A model generated the notes under the pieces. The model made no database searches, had not been told where the DNA came from, and was given only the letters and a program-made list of their open reading frames with translations. From Planomonospora_B alba (GTDB lineage Bacteria; Actinomycetota; Actinomycetes; Streptosporangiales; Streptosporangiaceae): a stretch of 64,000 nucleotides of DNA. Where the stretch lies: the NCBI RefSeq assembly GCF_039534085.1, contig NZ_BAAAUT010000027.1:37456-101455 (forward strand). Reading direction: 5' to 3'. Both the position numbers and the translations under genes were made by a program. Below are positions 17,787-24,873 of this stretch, piece after piece (position 1 is the first letter of the stretch; each line of letters begins with the position of its first letter).

Positions 17787-18761
17787 TCAGCCGCCGGCGC
17801 CGTGGCGGGCGACGAGCTCGGCCCCGATGCGGGCGAGCTCGCCGCGGACGGAGGACGGCTCGACGACCTCGATCAGCGCGCCCCAGCCGGCGAGGTGGCG
17901 GGCGATGTCCAAAGGGGTCGGGGCGGCCAGCCGGACCCGGACGCGCCCCCGACCGGTCCCGTCCCCGGTCCCGCCGCCGGGTTCGCCGTCGATGCGGCAG
18001 TGCCGGCCGAACTGGTCGCGCAGGACCGGCACGAACCGCTCCTCGACGAGCACGGTCGCCCGGGTGCGGGAGCGGTACCGCTCGATCTCCTCGACGACCT
18101 CCCGCCAGGCCGCGGCGAGGGTGAAGCCGTCGGGGCGCCCGGCGGGCTCATCCGTCATCTCGGCCCCGGTGATCCGGTCGACGCGGAAGGTCCTCCTCCC
18201 CCGGTCGGTCCCGGCCAGCAGGTACCAGACGCCGTCCTTGTCGACCAGGCCCCACGGGTCGACCAGCCGCCGCGCCGCCTGCCGGCCGCGCCCGGCGTAG
18301 GTGAGGCGGACCCGGCGGCGGCCGACCACGGCACTCTGCAGCAGGTCGACCGCCGCGGGCCGAAAGCGGTCGCGCGCGCCCCAGCCCGCGGAGTCGACCA
18401 CCGTGGCCGCGGCGGCGGCCTCGGCGTCGTCCCGGAAGGTGCGGGGCAGCGCCCGCACGAGTTTGCGCAGCGCCGCCCCGGCCTCGGCGGAGACGGCCGC
18501 GGCGGGGCCGACGAGCAGGAACAGGGCCTGCGCCTCGGCCGCCGTCAGACCGGACAGGTCGGTCCGGGCACCGCCGACCAGGGACCAGCCGCCGCCGCGC
18601 CCGGGCTGCGGATACACCGGGACGCCCGCCGCCGACAGCGCCTCCAGGTCCCGGCGGGCGGTGGCGACGGACACCTCCAGCTCGGCGGCCAGCTCGGCCG
18701 CGGTCACCCGGCCGCGGGACTGCATCAGCAGCAGGACGGCCACGAGACGGTCAGCGCGCAT
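17787..18761 (-). CDS. WYL-domain transcriptional regulator (YafY-like)
   Basis: 324 residues from ATG 18761, chosen because GGAG lies ten bases upstream, against zero spacing for ATG 18770. An N-terminal HTH_11 winged helix spans 5-60 (GRVTAAELAAELEVSVATARRDLEAL), followed by a WYL domain with VDPWGLVDKDGVWYLLAG and FRVDRI at about 140-215, and a C-terminal WCX extension (HLAGWGALIEVVEP). It is divergent from a VOC-family gene, and a perfect 29-bp palindrome lies between them, starting 15 bp from its start. This indicates a ligand-responsive regulator of itself and of the VOC gene. Confidence 0.9.
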   Translation of the reverse strand: MRADRLVAVLLLMQSRGRVTAAELAAELEVSVATARRDLEALSAAGVPVYPQPGRGGGWSLVGGARTDLSGLTAAEAQALFLLVGPAAAVSAEAGAALRKLVRALPRTFRDDAEAAAAATVVDSAGWGARDRFRPAAVDLLQSAVVGRRRVRLTYAGRGRQAARRLVDPWGLVDKDGVWYLLAGTDRGRRTFRVDRITGAEMTDEPAGRPDGFTLAAAWREVVEEIERYRSRTRATVLVEERFVPVLRDQFGRHCRIDGEPGGGTGDGTGRGRVRVRLAAPTPLDIARHLAGWGALIEVVEPSSVRGELARIGAELVARHGAGG

Positions 18762-18776
18762 GGCCCGCATTCTCCA

Positions 18777-18805
18777 GCAAAGTGCTCAGAAGATGAGCAC
18801 TTTGC
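18777..18805. promoter_or_regulatory. Perfect palindromic operator between WYL regulator and VOC gene
   Basis: Arms GCAAAGTGCTCA (18777-18788) and TGAGCACTTTGC (18794-18805) are perfect 12-bp inverted repeats around the 5-bp spacer GAAGA. It lies in the only intergenic space between the divergent genes and is the obvious binding site for the WYL regulator. The core TCA-N5-TGA recurs at the other WYL locus in this window (41352-41376). Confidence 0.8.
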
Positions 18806-18848
18806 AGCGGAGCATGGAAGACGTCACCCACCGGAAAGGGAACCACCC

Positions 18849-19253
18849 ATGCTGCGAGGCCTCACCACCGTCAGTCTCTTCGCCGACGACGTCACCGCCG
18901 CCGCCCGCTGGTACGCCGAGGTGCTGGGCGTCGAGCCGTACTTCACGCGCCCGGTGGACGGGCCGCCGGCCTACGTCGAGTTCCGCGTCGGCGACTACCT
19001 GCACGAGCTCGGCATCGTCGACCGCCGCTTCGCGCCGCACCCCCGCTCCGAGGCGGCCGGCGGCGCGGTGGCCTACTGGCACGTCGACGACGTCCAGGCC
19101 GCCTTCGAGCGGCTGCTGTCCCTGGGCGCCACGGTGCACGACGAGCCGGTCGAGCGCGGCCCCGGTTTCGTCACCGCCTCCGTGGTCGACCCCTTCGGCA
19201 ACGTCCTCGGCGTCATGTACAACCGGCACTACCTCGAGGTCCTGGACCGCTGA
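18849..19253 (+). CDS. VOC-family (glyoxalase/dioxygenase fold) protein
   Basis: 134 residues, RBS GGAAAGGGA before ATG 18849. Two beta-alpha-beta-beta-beta modules: the first has ARWYAEVLGVEPYF, the second VAYWHVDDVQAAFERLLSLGATV ending DPFGNVLGVMYN, the standard C-terminal phrase of glyoxalase/bleomycin-resistance proteins. Candidate metal ligands are the Glu/His in YLHELGIVD and the His in WHVDD. Substrate unknown. It is controlled, by position, by the divergent WYL regulator. Confidence 0.88.
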   Translation: MLRGLTTVSLFADDVTAAARWYAEVLGVEPYFTRPVDGPPAYVEFRVGDYLHELGIVDRRFAPHPRSEAAGGAVAYWHVDDVQAAFERLLSLGATVHDEPVERGPGFVTASVVDPFGNVLGVMYNRHYLEVLDR

Positions 19254-19266
19254 CGCGCTTTCCGGG

Positions 19267-20499
19267 TCACGCCGCCGGGTCCGCGGCCGCCAGGCGCTCG
19301 GCGGCGGCCCGGGCGCCGTCGGTGCGCACCCGCGCGGCGACGGCCCGGGCGCGCAGCGCCACCTCGGGCCGCAGCGCGTGGCGCAGCGCCGCGGCCAGCG
19401 ACTCCCCGGTCGGTACGGCGGGCGGGTGCGCGGCCCCGATCCCCAGCCGGTGGACCCGCTGCGCCCAGTAGTGCTGGTCGTAGACCTGGGGGATGACGAC
19501 CTGGGGCGTGCCCGCTCGCGCCGCCGCGGTCGTGGTGCCCGCGCCGCCGTGGTGGACGACGGCGGCCACCTTCGGGAAGAGCGCCTGCTGGTTGACCTCC
19601 CCGACGGACAGGCAGTCGGGCCCGTCGTCCACCGGGGCCAGCCCGGCCCACCCGCGCAGCACGATCGCCCGGCGCCCGAGCGCGCGGGCCGAGCCGATCA
19701 GCGTCCGGGCCAGGTCCTGCGGCACCCGCATGCTGCCGAAGCCGAAGCAGACGGGCGGCTCGCCGTCTTCGAGGAAGGCCGCCAGCTCGGCGGGCAGGGG
19801 GCGTCCGTCCGGCAGGATCCAGGCGCCCGTCTGCACGACGCCGGAGCCGTCGGGCCCGGGCCAGGGCCCCAGGGTCGGGTCGGCGGCCAGCCAGGGCCGG
19901 TCGGTGAGGATGTGGCCGCGCACGTCACCGGCCGGGGGCAGCCCGATCGACGCCCGGTGGGCGTCGAGCGCGGCGCCGAACATGTCGTTGAAGTGCGCGG
20001 CGTCGCGGGCCCACAGGGCGCGGTTGCCGGCCGTCTCGGGCGCCGGCGGCCGTCCCGGCACGGGCAGCGGCGGCGGCGCGTGGTGGGGCGAGGGCAGCAC
20101 CGCCGGGCAGTAGGCGGCGAACACGTAGGGGATGCCCATCGCCTCCGCCACCGAGCGGGCGGCCACCTGCAGGGCCGTCGCGGCCACGATGACGTCGCAG
20201 CCCTCGGCCGCCGCCGTGACCGTCTCGAACTGGGCGGCGACCGTGGCCCGCGCCGCCCGGCGCAGCTGCTCGGGCGAGGGAGGGGCGGGCGGAGCCTGCG
20301 GGTCGGCCGGGCGGGCGGCGGCCGCGCGCAGTCCGGGGCCGACGGGCACGACGGGGATGCCGAGCCCGTCGATCCATTCACGGAAGTCGGGCGGTACGCA
20401 CATGCGGACCTCGTGGCCGAGGTGCCGCAGTTCCGAGGCGAGCGCCACCAGGGGCTGGACGTCGCCACGCGACCCGATGGTGGACAGCAGCACACGCAT
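19267..20499 (-). CDS. GT1 (MGT-type) glycosyltransferase, probable rifamycin glycosyltransferase
   Basis: 410 residues; GGAGGGA seven bases before ATG 20499. GT-B fold: N-terminal MRVLLSTIGSRGDVQPLVALA and VRMCVPPDFREWID, C-terminal nucleotide-sugar signature HHGGAGTTTAAARAGTPQVV followed by PQVYDQHYWAQRV. Family: UDP-glucose-dependent glycosyltransferases of macrolides, glycopeptides and rifamycins. The decisive clue is the RAE 132 bp upstream: RAE-preceded glycosyltransferases of this type (Rgt) inactivate rifampin by glycosylation. Without the RAE it could only be called a macrolide-type GT. No biosynthetic cluster surrounds it, which favours a resistance role. Confidence 0.78.
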   Translation of the reverse strand: MRVLLSTIGSRGDVQPLVALASELRHLGHEVRMCVPPDFREWIDGLGIPVVPVGPGLRAAAARPADPQAPPAPPSPEQLRRAARATVAAQFETVTAAAEGCDVIVAATALQVAARSVAEAMGIPYVFAAYCPAVLPSPHHAPPPLPVPGRPPAPETAGNRALWARDAAHFNDMFGAALDAHRASIGLPPAGDVRGHILTDRPWLAADPTLGPWPGPDGSGVVQTGAWILPDGRPLPAELAAFLEDGEPPVCFGFGSMRVPQDLARTLIGSARALGRRAIVLRGWAGLAPVDDGPDCLSVGEVNQQALFPKVAAVVHHGGAGTTTAAARAGTPQVVIPQVYDQHYWAQRVHRLGIGAAHPPAVPTGESLAAALRHALRPEVALRARAVAARVRTDGARAAAERLAAADPAA

Positions 20500-20630
20500 G
20501 TGGGATCCCTCCGTGAAGGCTCGGGCCACGGCCGGCCGGCCGTGCGGTGGAGGTGAGCGCGCGCGGGCGTGCGCCCCGGCGTTCTTCCGTCCCGGGCCCG
20601 CTCACGGCCCCCGATTCTGCGGGAGCACCG

Positions 20631-20649
20631 GGGCCTTGCCGCAAGCCCC
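20631..20649 (-). promoter_or_regulatory. Rifamycin-associated element (RAE) of the glycosyltransferase gene
   Basis: 19-bp inverted repeat, on the minus strand GGGGCTTGCGGCAAGGCCC (9-bp arms, one mismatch, one central base), identical to the RAE consensus as I recall it. It lies in the 194-bp gap between the DoxX stop (20694) and the GT start (20499). Over the surrounding 70 bp (20606-20675) 53 positions match the helR site without gaps by my column count. Confidence 0.87.
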
Positions 20650-20693
20650 CCTCGCCGCTGTACGGTGAAGGTGGCGGGCGCGGGCCCGCCGGG

Positions 20694-21131
20694 TCAGGCG
20701 CCCAGCCGCGAGCGCGGCGCACCGCCGTGCCCGTGCCCCCTGCGCAGGAGCGCGTCGAGCGCCCACGGGCCCGGGCCGAGCACCGCGATCAGGAAGAACG
20801 ACCAGCAGAACAGCGCCGCGAGCTCGCCGCCGTTGCGCAAAGGCAGCAGGTGCTCGGGCTGGTGCACCACGAAGTACGCGTACGCCATCGAGCCGGAGCA
20901 CAGCAGCGCGCCGACGCGGGTGAACAGCCCGGCGAGCACGAGCGCCCCGAAGACGAGCTGGATGAGCGCGGCCCACCAGCCCGGCCAGGCGCCGAACGCG
21001 ACGGCCTGGCCCGTGCCGCGGTTGCCGCCGAAGACGCCGAACATCGACGCCAGCCCGTGGAAGGCGAACAGCAGGCCGATCACCGCGCGGAAGAGCGCGA
21101 GCACCGGTCCGCGGAGCCGGTCGAGCTTCAT
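20694..21131 (-). CDS. DoxX-family membrane protein
   Basis: 145 residues, AAGGAG before ATG 21131. Four hydrophobic helices: ALFRAVIGLLFAFHGLASMFG, ALIQLVFGALVLAGLF, ALLCSGSMAYAYFVV and LFCWSFFLIAVLG, with the HG-x-x-x-MFG and PEHLLPLRNGGE phrases typical of DoxX. The family is linked to oxidative-stress membrane complexes in mycobacteria, but most members are uncharacterised. The RAE promoter of the GT gene begins shortly after its stop, so the two genes are probably separate transcripts. Confidence 0.88.
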   Translation of the reverse strand: MKLDRLRGPVLALFRAVIGLLFAFHGLASMFGVFGGNRGTGQAVAFGAWPGWWAALIQLVFGALVLAGLFTRVGALLCSGSMAYAYFVVHQPEHLLPLRNGGELAALFCWSFFLIAVLGPGPWALDALLRRGHGHGGAPRSRLGA

Positions 21132-21225
21132 CGGATCTCCTTTCGTCGGATCTGTTGTCTGCGCCGAGGAGCCGCTCGCCGCCGGGAAGCGGCGCCGCCG
21201 GCCCTCCGGTGATCCGGCGGGCCGC

Positions 21226-21253
21226 GCGGGCGGGGCCGTCCGGCCCCGCCCGC
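21226..21253. other. Perfect 12-bp stem-loop in a divergent intergenic region
   Basis: Arms GCGGGCGGGGCC and GGCCCCGCCCGC around loop GTCC. It lies upstream of both flanking genes (DoxX start 21131, ArsR-like start 21410), so it is not an ordinary terminator of either. Confidence 0.5.
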
Positions 21254-21373
21254 CCGCCCATCGCCGGAGGCGGCCGGCGCGGACCGCGCCGGAGGGACGC
21301 CGCCTCCGGCGCCGCCATTTCCGCCAACCGCCGTGCTCAATATTCCGCCCGCCCCTAATTACGTCAACCGCAA

Positions 21374-21402
21374 TTGGCGAAATTTGACGGCTCGGCTACG
21401 GT
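21374..21402 (+). promoter_or_regulatory. Leaderless promoter of the ArsR-like gene
   Basis: TTGGCG (21374-21379) and TACGGT (21397-21402) with a 17-bp spacer. The -10 ends seven bases before ATG 21410 and no ribosome site is present. CGTCAA (21362-21367) and TTGACG (21384-21389) flank the -35 as an inverted pair and may be an autoregulatory site. Confidence 0.5.
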
Positions 21403-21409
21403 GAACCCC

Positions 21410-22063
21410 ATGGACACGACGCCGGACGATCTCGAAGTGCTCGGCCTGCTGGCCGAACCGCAGCGGGCACGCCTGTACGAGTTCCTGACCGCCCACGGGC
21501 CGTGCACCCGCCAGGAGATCTGCCAGGCCCTCGACATGGGACGGACCCTCGTCGCCTTCCACCTGCACAAACTCGAACAGGCCCACCTCGTCACCGCGGT
21601 CGACGAACCGGCCGGCACCGGCCGCCGCGGCCGCCCCGCCCAGCGCTACCGCGCCACCCGGCGCGAGCTGAGCGCCTCCCTGCCGCCGCGCCGCTACGAA
21701 CTGCTCGCCGAGATCCTCCTGCACGCGGCGCGCGAGCACCGGCCGCCCGAGCCGTTCACCGACGCCGCCACCCGCGTGGCCGTACGGCGGGGCCGGCGGC
21801 TGGCGGCCGAGCGGCCCGAACCCGACGCCCTGTGGGACCTGCTGGCACGGCTCGGCTACGAGCCCGCCGCCGACGGGCCGTCCGTACTGCTGACGAACTG
21901 CCCGTTCCAGCGGATGCGCGCGGTCGACACCGAACTGGTCTGCGCGATCAACGCCGCCCTGGCCCGCGGCTGCCTCGAAGGCCTGCGGGCGTCCGGGCGC
22001 CTGACCGTCCGGACGCGGCCCTGCCCCGACAACTGCTGCGTCGTCATCGACCCCGCCGCCTAG
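21410..22063 (+). CDS. ArsR-like HTH regulator with C-terminal sensor domain
   Basis: 217 residues. Winged HTH at about 8-85: LEVLGLLAEPQRARLYEFLTA, TRQEICQALDMGRTLVAFHLHKL, then the wing TGRRGRPAQRYRA. The C-terminal half (100-217) ends with CPDNCCVVIDPA, and Cys residues also occur in LLTNCPFQRM and LVCAINAAL. This Cys pattern resembles MetalRegulon/BldE-type or Fe-S DNA-binding regulators with a C-x(n)-C-x(n)-CxxxCC ending, so redox or metal sensing is possible but unproven. The target is unknown; the divergent DoxX gene is the nearest candidate. Confidence 0.8.
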   Translation: MDTTPDDLEVLGLLAEPQRARLYEFLTAHGPCTRQEICQALDMGRTLVAFHLHKLEQAHLVTAVDEPAGTGRRGRPAQRYRATRRELSASLPPRRYELLAEILLHAAREHRPPEPFTDAATRVAVRRGRRLAAERPEPDALWDLLARLGYEPAADGPSVLLTNCPFQRMRAVDTELVCAINAALARGCLEGLRASGRLTVRTRPCPDNCCVVIDPAA

Positions 22064-22118
22064 CCCCCCGGCGACGCTCCGGGCCCGGCGACACGGCCCG
22101 CACCCGCGGCGGCACCGC

Positions 22119-22919
22119 TCACCCCGCCGCCCCGCTGCCGCCCGGCGGCCCCTCCTGCGGCCGGACGATCGTGACGCCGGCGGCGAGCAGACGGCTGGGC
22201 CGCAGGCCGAACATGCGGTGGAAGGCGTCGCTGAAGTGGGAGGGGGTCGCGAACCCCGCCCCGGTGGCGGCCGTGGTGAGGTCGCCGCCGTCGGCGAGGA
22301 ACTCGGCGACCCGCAGCATCCGCGCCCACAGGCGGTAGCGGCGGAAGCTGGTGCCGGTGCAGGCGGCGAACAGGTGCAGGAAACGCGAGACCGACAGACC
22401 GCACCCGTCGGCCAGTTCACCCGCCGAGACGGTCCGGTGCGTCTGACTCCGCAGCACCCCGGCCGCCCACCCGATGCGGGGATCACAGCGGCCGGCACCC
22501 GGCGGCGCCGCCGCATCCAGCCAGTCGTGGCCGGGCTCGATCCGCAACAACCTCCGCTGGTGGCGATGGTGCAGGCCCAGCACGCCGTCACCGCCGGTCA
22601 TCAGCCCCGCGCAGCTCGAACCGCGAAAGGACGCCGCGTCGAGATAGCAGAAGACCATGCGCCCCCGCGCCACCAGCCGGTGCCTGACGCGGGGGGCGAT
22701 CAGGGCGCTGCGGGCCGTACGGGCCGGACGCCCCGGGATGTCCACGGTGAACGCCTCGTCCAGGCCGACGGCCAGGCAGGCCACCGACCCCGAATGCGCA
22801 CGCAGTTCGAACGAGGGACCGGCGTACAGCGCCCGGCCGGGCCCCAGCCACAGCGTCGCCGGCGCGCAGCACGTTCGTGGAAGCGCCTGCGGAACCCGCC
22901 GGGCGACCATCTGCGTCAT
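22119..22919 (-). CDS. AraC-family transcriptional regulator
   Basis: 266 residues from ATG 22919, the in-frame ATG with correct spacing (9 nt) to GAGGAGG; ATG 22928 directly abuts it. An N-terminal cupin-like sensor region covers about 1-140, and a double AraC HTH lies at about 160-255 (VSAGELADGCGLSVSRFLHLFAACTG in the first, LTTAATGAGFATPSHFSDAFHRMFG in the second). Its start codon region overlaps that of the divergent DUF4345 gene, so the two promoters must lie within each other's coding sequence. Probable regulator of that gene. Confidence 0.85.
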   Translation of the reverse strand: MTQMVARRVPQALPRTCCAPATLWLGPGRALYAGPSFELRAHSGSVACLAVGLDEAFTVDIPGRPARTARSALIAPRVRHRLVARGRMVFCYLDAASFRGSSCAGLMTGGDGVLGLHHRHQRRLLRIEPGHDWLDAAAPPGAGRCDPRIGWAAGVLRSQTHRTVSAGELADGCGLSVSRFLHLFAACTGTSFRRYRLWARMLRVAEFLADGGDLTTAATGAGFATPSHFSDAFHRMFGLRPSRLLAAGVTIVRPQEGPPGGSGAAG

Positions 22920-23286
22920 GTTCGTCATCCTCCTCGCCGCCCTGTTCTTCCTGGCAATGGGCGTCTACGGCCTGCTCATGCCCGCGGGGCTCATCCGGCC
23001 GTTCCGGATGAGCGCCGACACCCCCGACGCCCGCACCGAGATCCGCGCCGTGTACGGCGGCTTCGGCGTGGCCATGGCCGCCGTGCTGGCACTGGCGGCG
23101 GCCGACGCCGGGCACCTCGGGCGCGGAGCGGTCATGACCGTCGCCGCGGCGCTGCTGGGCATGGCGATCGGGCGCCTGGCCGCCCGCGCGGTCGAGCGGC
23201 CGTCGGCGTTCTACCCGAGCTGGCTGTACTTCTGGATCGAGCTGGTGATCGCCGCCGCGCTGCTGGCCGTCACCCGCAGCCCTTGA
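22918..23286 (+). CDS. DUF4345-like membrane protein
   Basis: 122 residues with four hydrophobic segments: FVILLAALFFLAMGVYGLLMP, a second in VYGGFGVAMAAVLALAAADA, a third in AVMTVAAALLGMAIGRLAAR and the last in YFWIELVIAAALLAV. The phrase EIRAVYGGFGVA followed by an R-x3-R-x2-E pattern is characteristic of DUF4345. The start at ATG 22918 has no clear ribosome site, but starting later would lose the first helix. It is divergent from, and overlaps the start of, the AraC-type gene. Function unknown. Confidence 0.75.
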   Translation: MFVILLAALFFLAMGVYGLLMPAGLIRPFRMSADTPDARTEIRAVYGGFGVAMAAVLALAAADAGHLGRGAVMTVAAALLGMAIGRLAARAVERPSAFYPSWLYFWIELVIAAALLAVTRSP

Positions 23287-23376
23287 AAACGGCCACCCCG
23301 GCCGGCTGCGGCCCTCACCGCCGACCGCCGCGATCCGGCCCCCTCGCGCCGGGGAGCCGACCACCGCACGGCCCGG

Positions 23377-23784
23377 TCAATCCCGGCCGAGCTCGTGCCC
23401 CGTCGTCGCATCGACGTGGCCGGGCACCTCGTCGTGGCGGTCGCCGACGCTCAAGGTGCCGGTGGGCTCGAACATCAGGATCGCCGCGCCGCGCGGAGCG
23501 TACGGCCGGTGCTCGACGCCCCGCGGCACGGTGAAGACCGCGCCCCGCGGCAACCGGACCGTGCGCTCCCCCGCGGCCTCGCGCAGCGAGATGCACAGCT
23601 CCCCGTCGAGCACCAGGAAGAACTCGTCGGTGCCGTCATGGGCGTGCCACACGTGCTCACCCGCGACCTTCGCCACGCGCACGTCGTAGTCGTTGACCCG
23701 CGCGACGATGCGCGGGCTCCACAGGGCCTCGAAGGAGGCCAGGGCCTCGGCCAGGGCGATGGGCTCATCGCGTCCACTGCTCAT
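23377..23784 (-). CDS. Small cupin protein
   Basis: 135 residues; cupin motif 1 is HVWHAHDGTDEFFLVLDG (His, His, Glu ligands) and motif 2 LPRGAVFTVPRGVEHRPY (final His). An N-terminal helix EALASFEALWSPRIV precedes the barrel. It resembles small stand-alone cupins that bind a metal and are annotated as mannose-6-phosphate-isomerase-like. The start at ATG 23784 leaves 52 bp to the divergent GlxA-type regulator, which may control it. Activity unknown. Confidence 0.85.
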   Translation of the reverse strand: MSSGRDEPIALAEALASFEALWSPRIVARVNDYDVRVAKVAGEHVWHAHDGTDEFFLVLDGELCISLREAAGERTVRLPRGAVFTVPRGVEHRPYAPRGAAILMFEPTGTLSVGDRHDEVPGHVDATTGHELGRD

Positions 23785-23836
23785 GGACCGATCATCACCG
23801 CTCGGCCCCGGCCGCAGCGAGTGCTACAAATCGCAT

Positions 23837-24829
23837 ATGCAGCAAGGATCCTCGCACACCTCCCGCACGGCGGCCCCGCACCGGGTCGTCGTGATCGTGG
23901 ACGAGAACTCCAACCCCTTCGAACTCGGCTGCGCCACCGAGGTGTTCGGCCTGCGCAGGCCCGAGCTCGGCCGCGACCTGTACGACTTCCGGCTCTGCTC
24001 ACCGCAGCCACGCACCCCGATGCGCGACGGGTTCTTCACCCTCACCGCAGTCGCGGGCCTGGAGGCCGCCGAGACCGCCGACACCCTGATCGTCCCCAAC
24101 CGCCCCGACGTCGACGCACCACGCCGCCCGGCCGTGCTGGAGGCCGTACGGCGGGCACACGCACGCGGCGCGCGCCTGGTCGGCTTCTGCAGCGGCGCCT
24201 TCACCCTGGCCGAGGCCGGGGTGCTCGACGGACGCCGGGCCACCGCGCACTGGCAGTGGGCCGACGCCTTCCGGGCCCGCTTCCCGGCCGTCCGCCTCGA
24301 ACCCGACGTACTGTTCGTCGACGACGGCGACATCCTCACCGCCGCCGGCAGCGCCGCCGCGCTCGACCTCGGCCTGCACATCGTCCGACGCGACCACGGC
24401 GCCGAGGTCGCCAACTCCGTCAGCCGCCGACTGGTGTTCGCCGCGCACCGCGACGGCGGACAGCGGCAGTTCGTCGAACGCCCCGTGCCCGACGTGCCGG
24501 ACGAGTCCCTGGCCCCCGTCCTGGCCTGGGCGCAGCAGCGGCTGGACCGCCCGCTGACGGTGGCCGGCCTCGCCGCGCGCGCCGCGGTCAGCCCGGCGAC
24601 GCTGCACCGCCGCTTCCGGGCGCAGCTGGGCACGACGCCGCTGGCGTGGCTGACCGCCGAACGGCTCACCCTGGCGTGCCGGCTGATCGAGCTCGGCGAG
24701 ACGCGCCTGGAGGTGGTCGCCCGCCGCAGCGGACTGGGCACCGCCGCCAACCTGCGCGCGGTGATGCGCCGCGGGACCGGGCTGACCCCGCTGGCCTACC
24801 GCCGCAGGTTCGGCCCGGCCGCGCCCTGA
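23837..24829 (+). CDS. GlxA-type regulator: DJ-1/PfpI domain plus AraC HTH
   Basis: 330 residues. The N-terminal DJ-1/PfpI-like domain (16-185) has the nucleophile-elbow phrase GFCSGAFTLAEAG with C118 and EVFGLRRPELG near the start. The C-terminal AraC double HTH (about 225-320) reads LTVAGLAARAAVSPATLHRRF and ends LTPLAYRRRF. TACAAA ends seven bases before ATG 23837 and there is no ribosome site, so translation is probably leaderless. Such regulators control amino-acid, amine or stress genes; here the divergent small cupin is the nearest possible target. Confidence 0.88.
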   Translation: MQQGSSHTSRTAAPHRVVVIVDENSNPFELGCATEVFGLRRPELGRDLYDFRLCSPQPRTPMRDGFFTLTAVAGLEAAETADTLIVPNRPDVDAPRRPAVLEAVRRAHARGARLVGFCSGAFTLAEAGVLDGRRATAHWQWADAFRARFPAVRLEPDVLFVDDGDILTAAGSAAALDLGLHIVRRDHGAEVANSVSRRLVFAAHRDGGQRQFVERPVPDVPDESLAPVLAWAQQRLDRPLTVAGLAARAAVSPATLHRRFRAQLGTTPLAWLTAERLTLACRLIELGETRLEVVARRSGLGTAANLRAVMRRGTGLTPLAYRRRFGPAAP

Positions 24830-24873
24830 CCGGCCGCGGCCGCCGCACCGCGCGCGGGTCCGCGGCCGCCGCT

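Noticed and set aside
19267..20499. Glycosyltransferase as part of an antibiotic biosynthetic cluster
   Set aside because: No polyketide synthase, peptide synthetase or sugar biosynthesis genes lie around it; the RAE fits a resistance role better.
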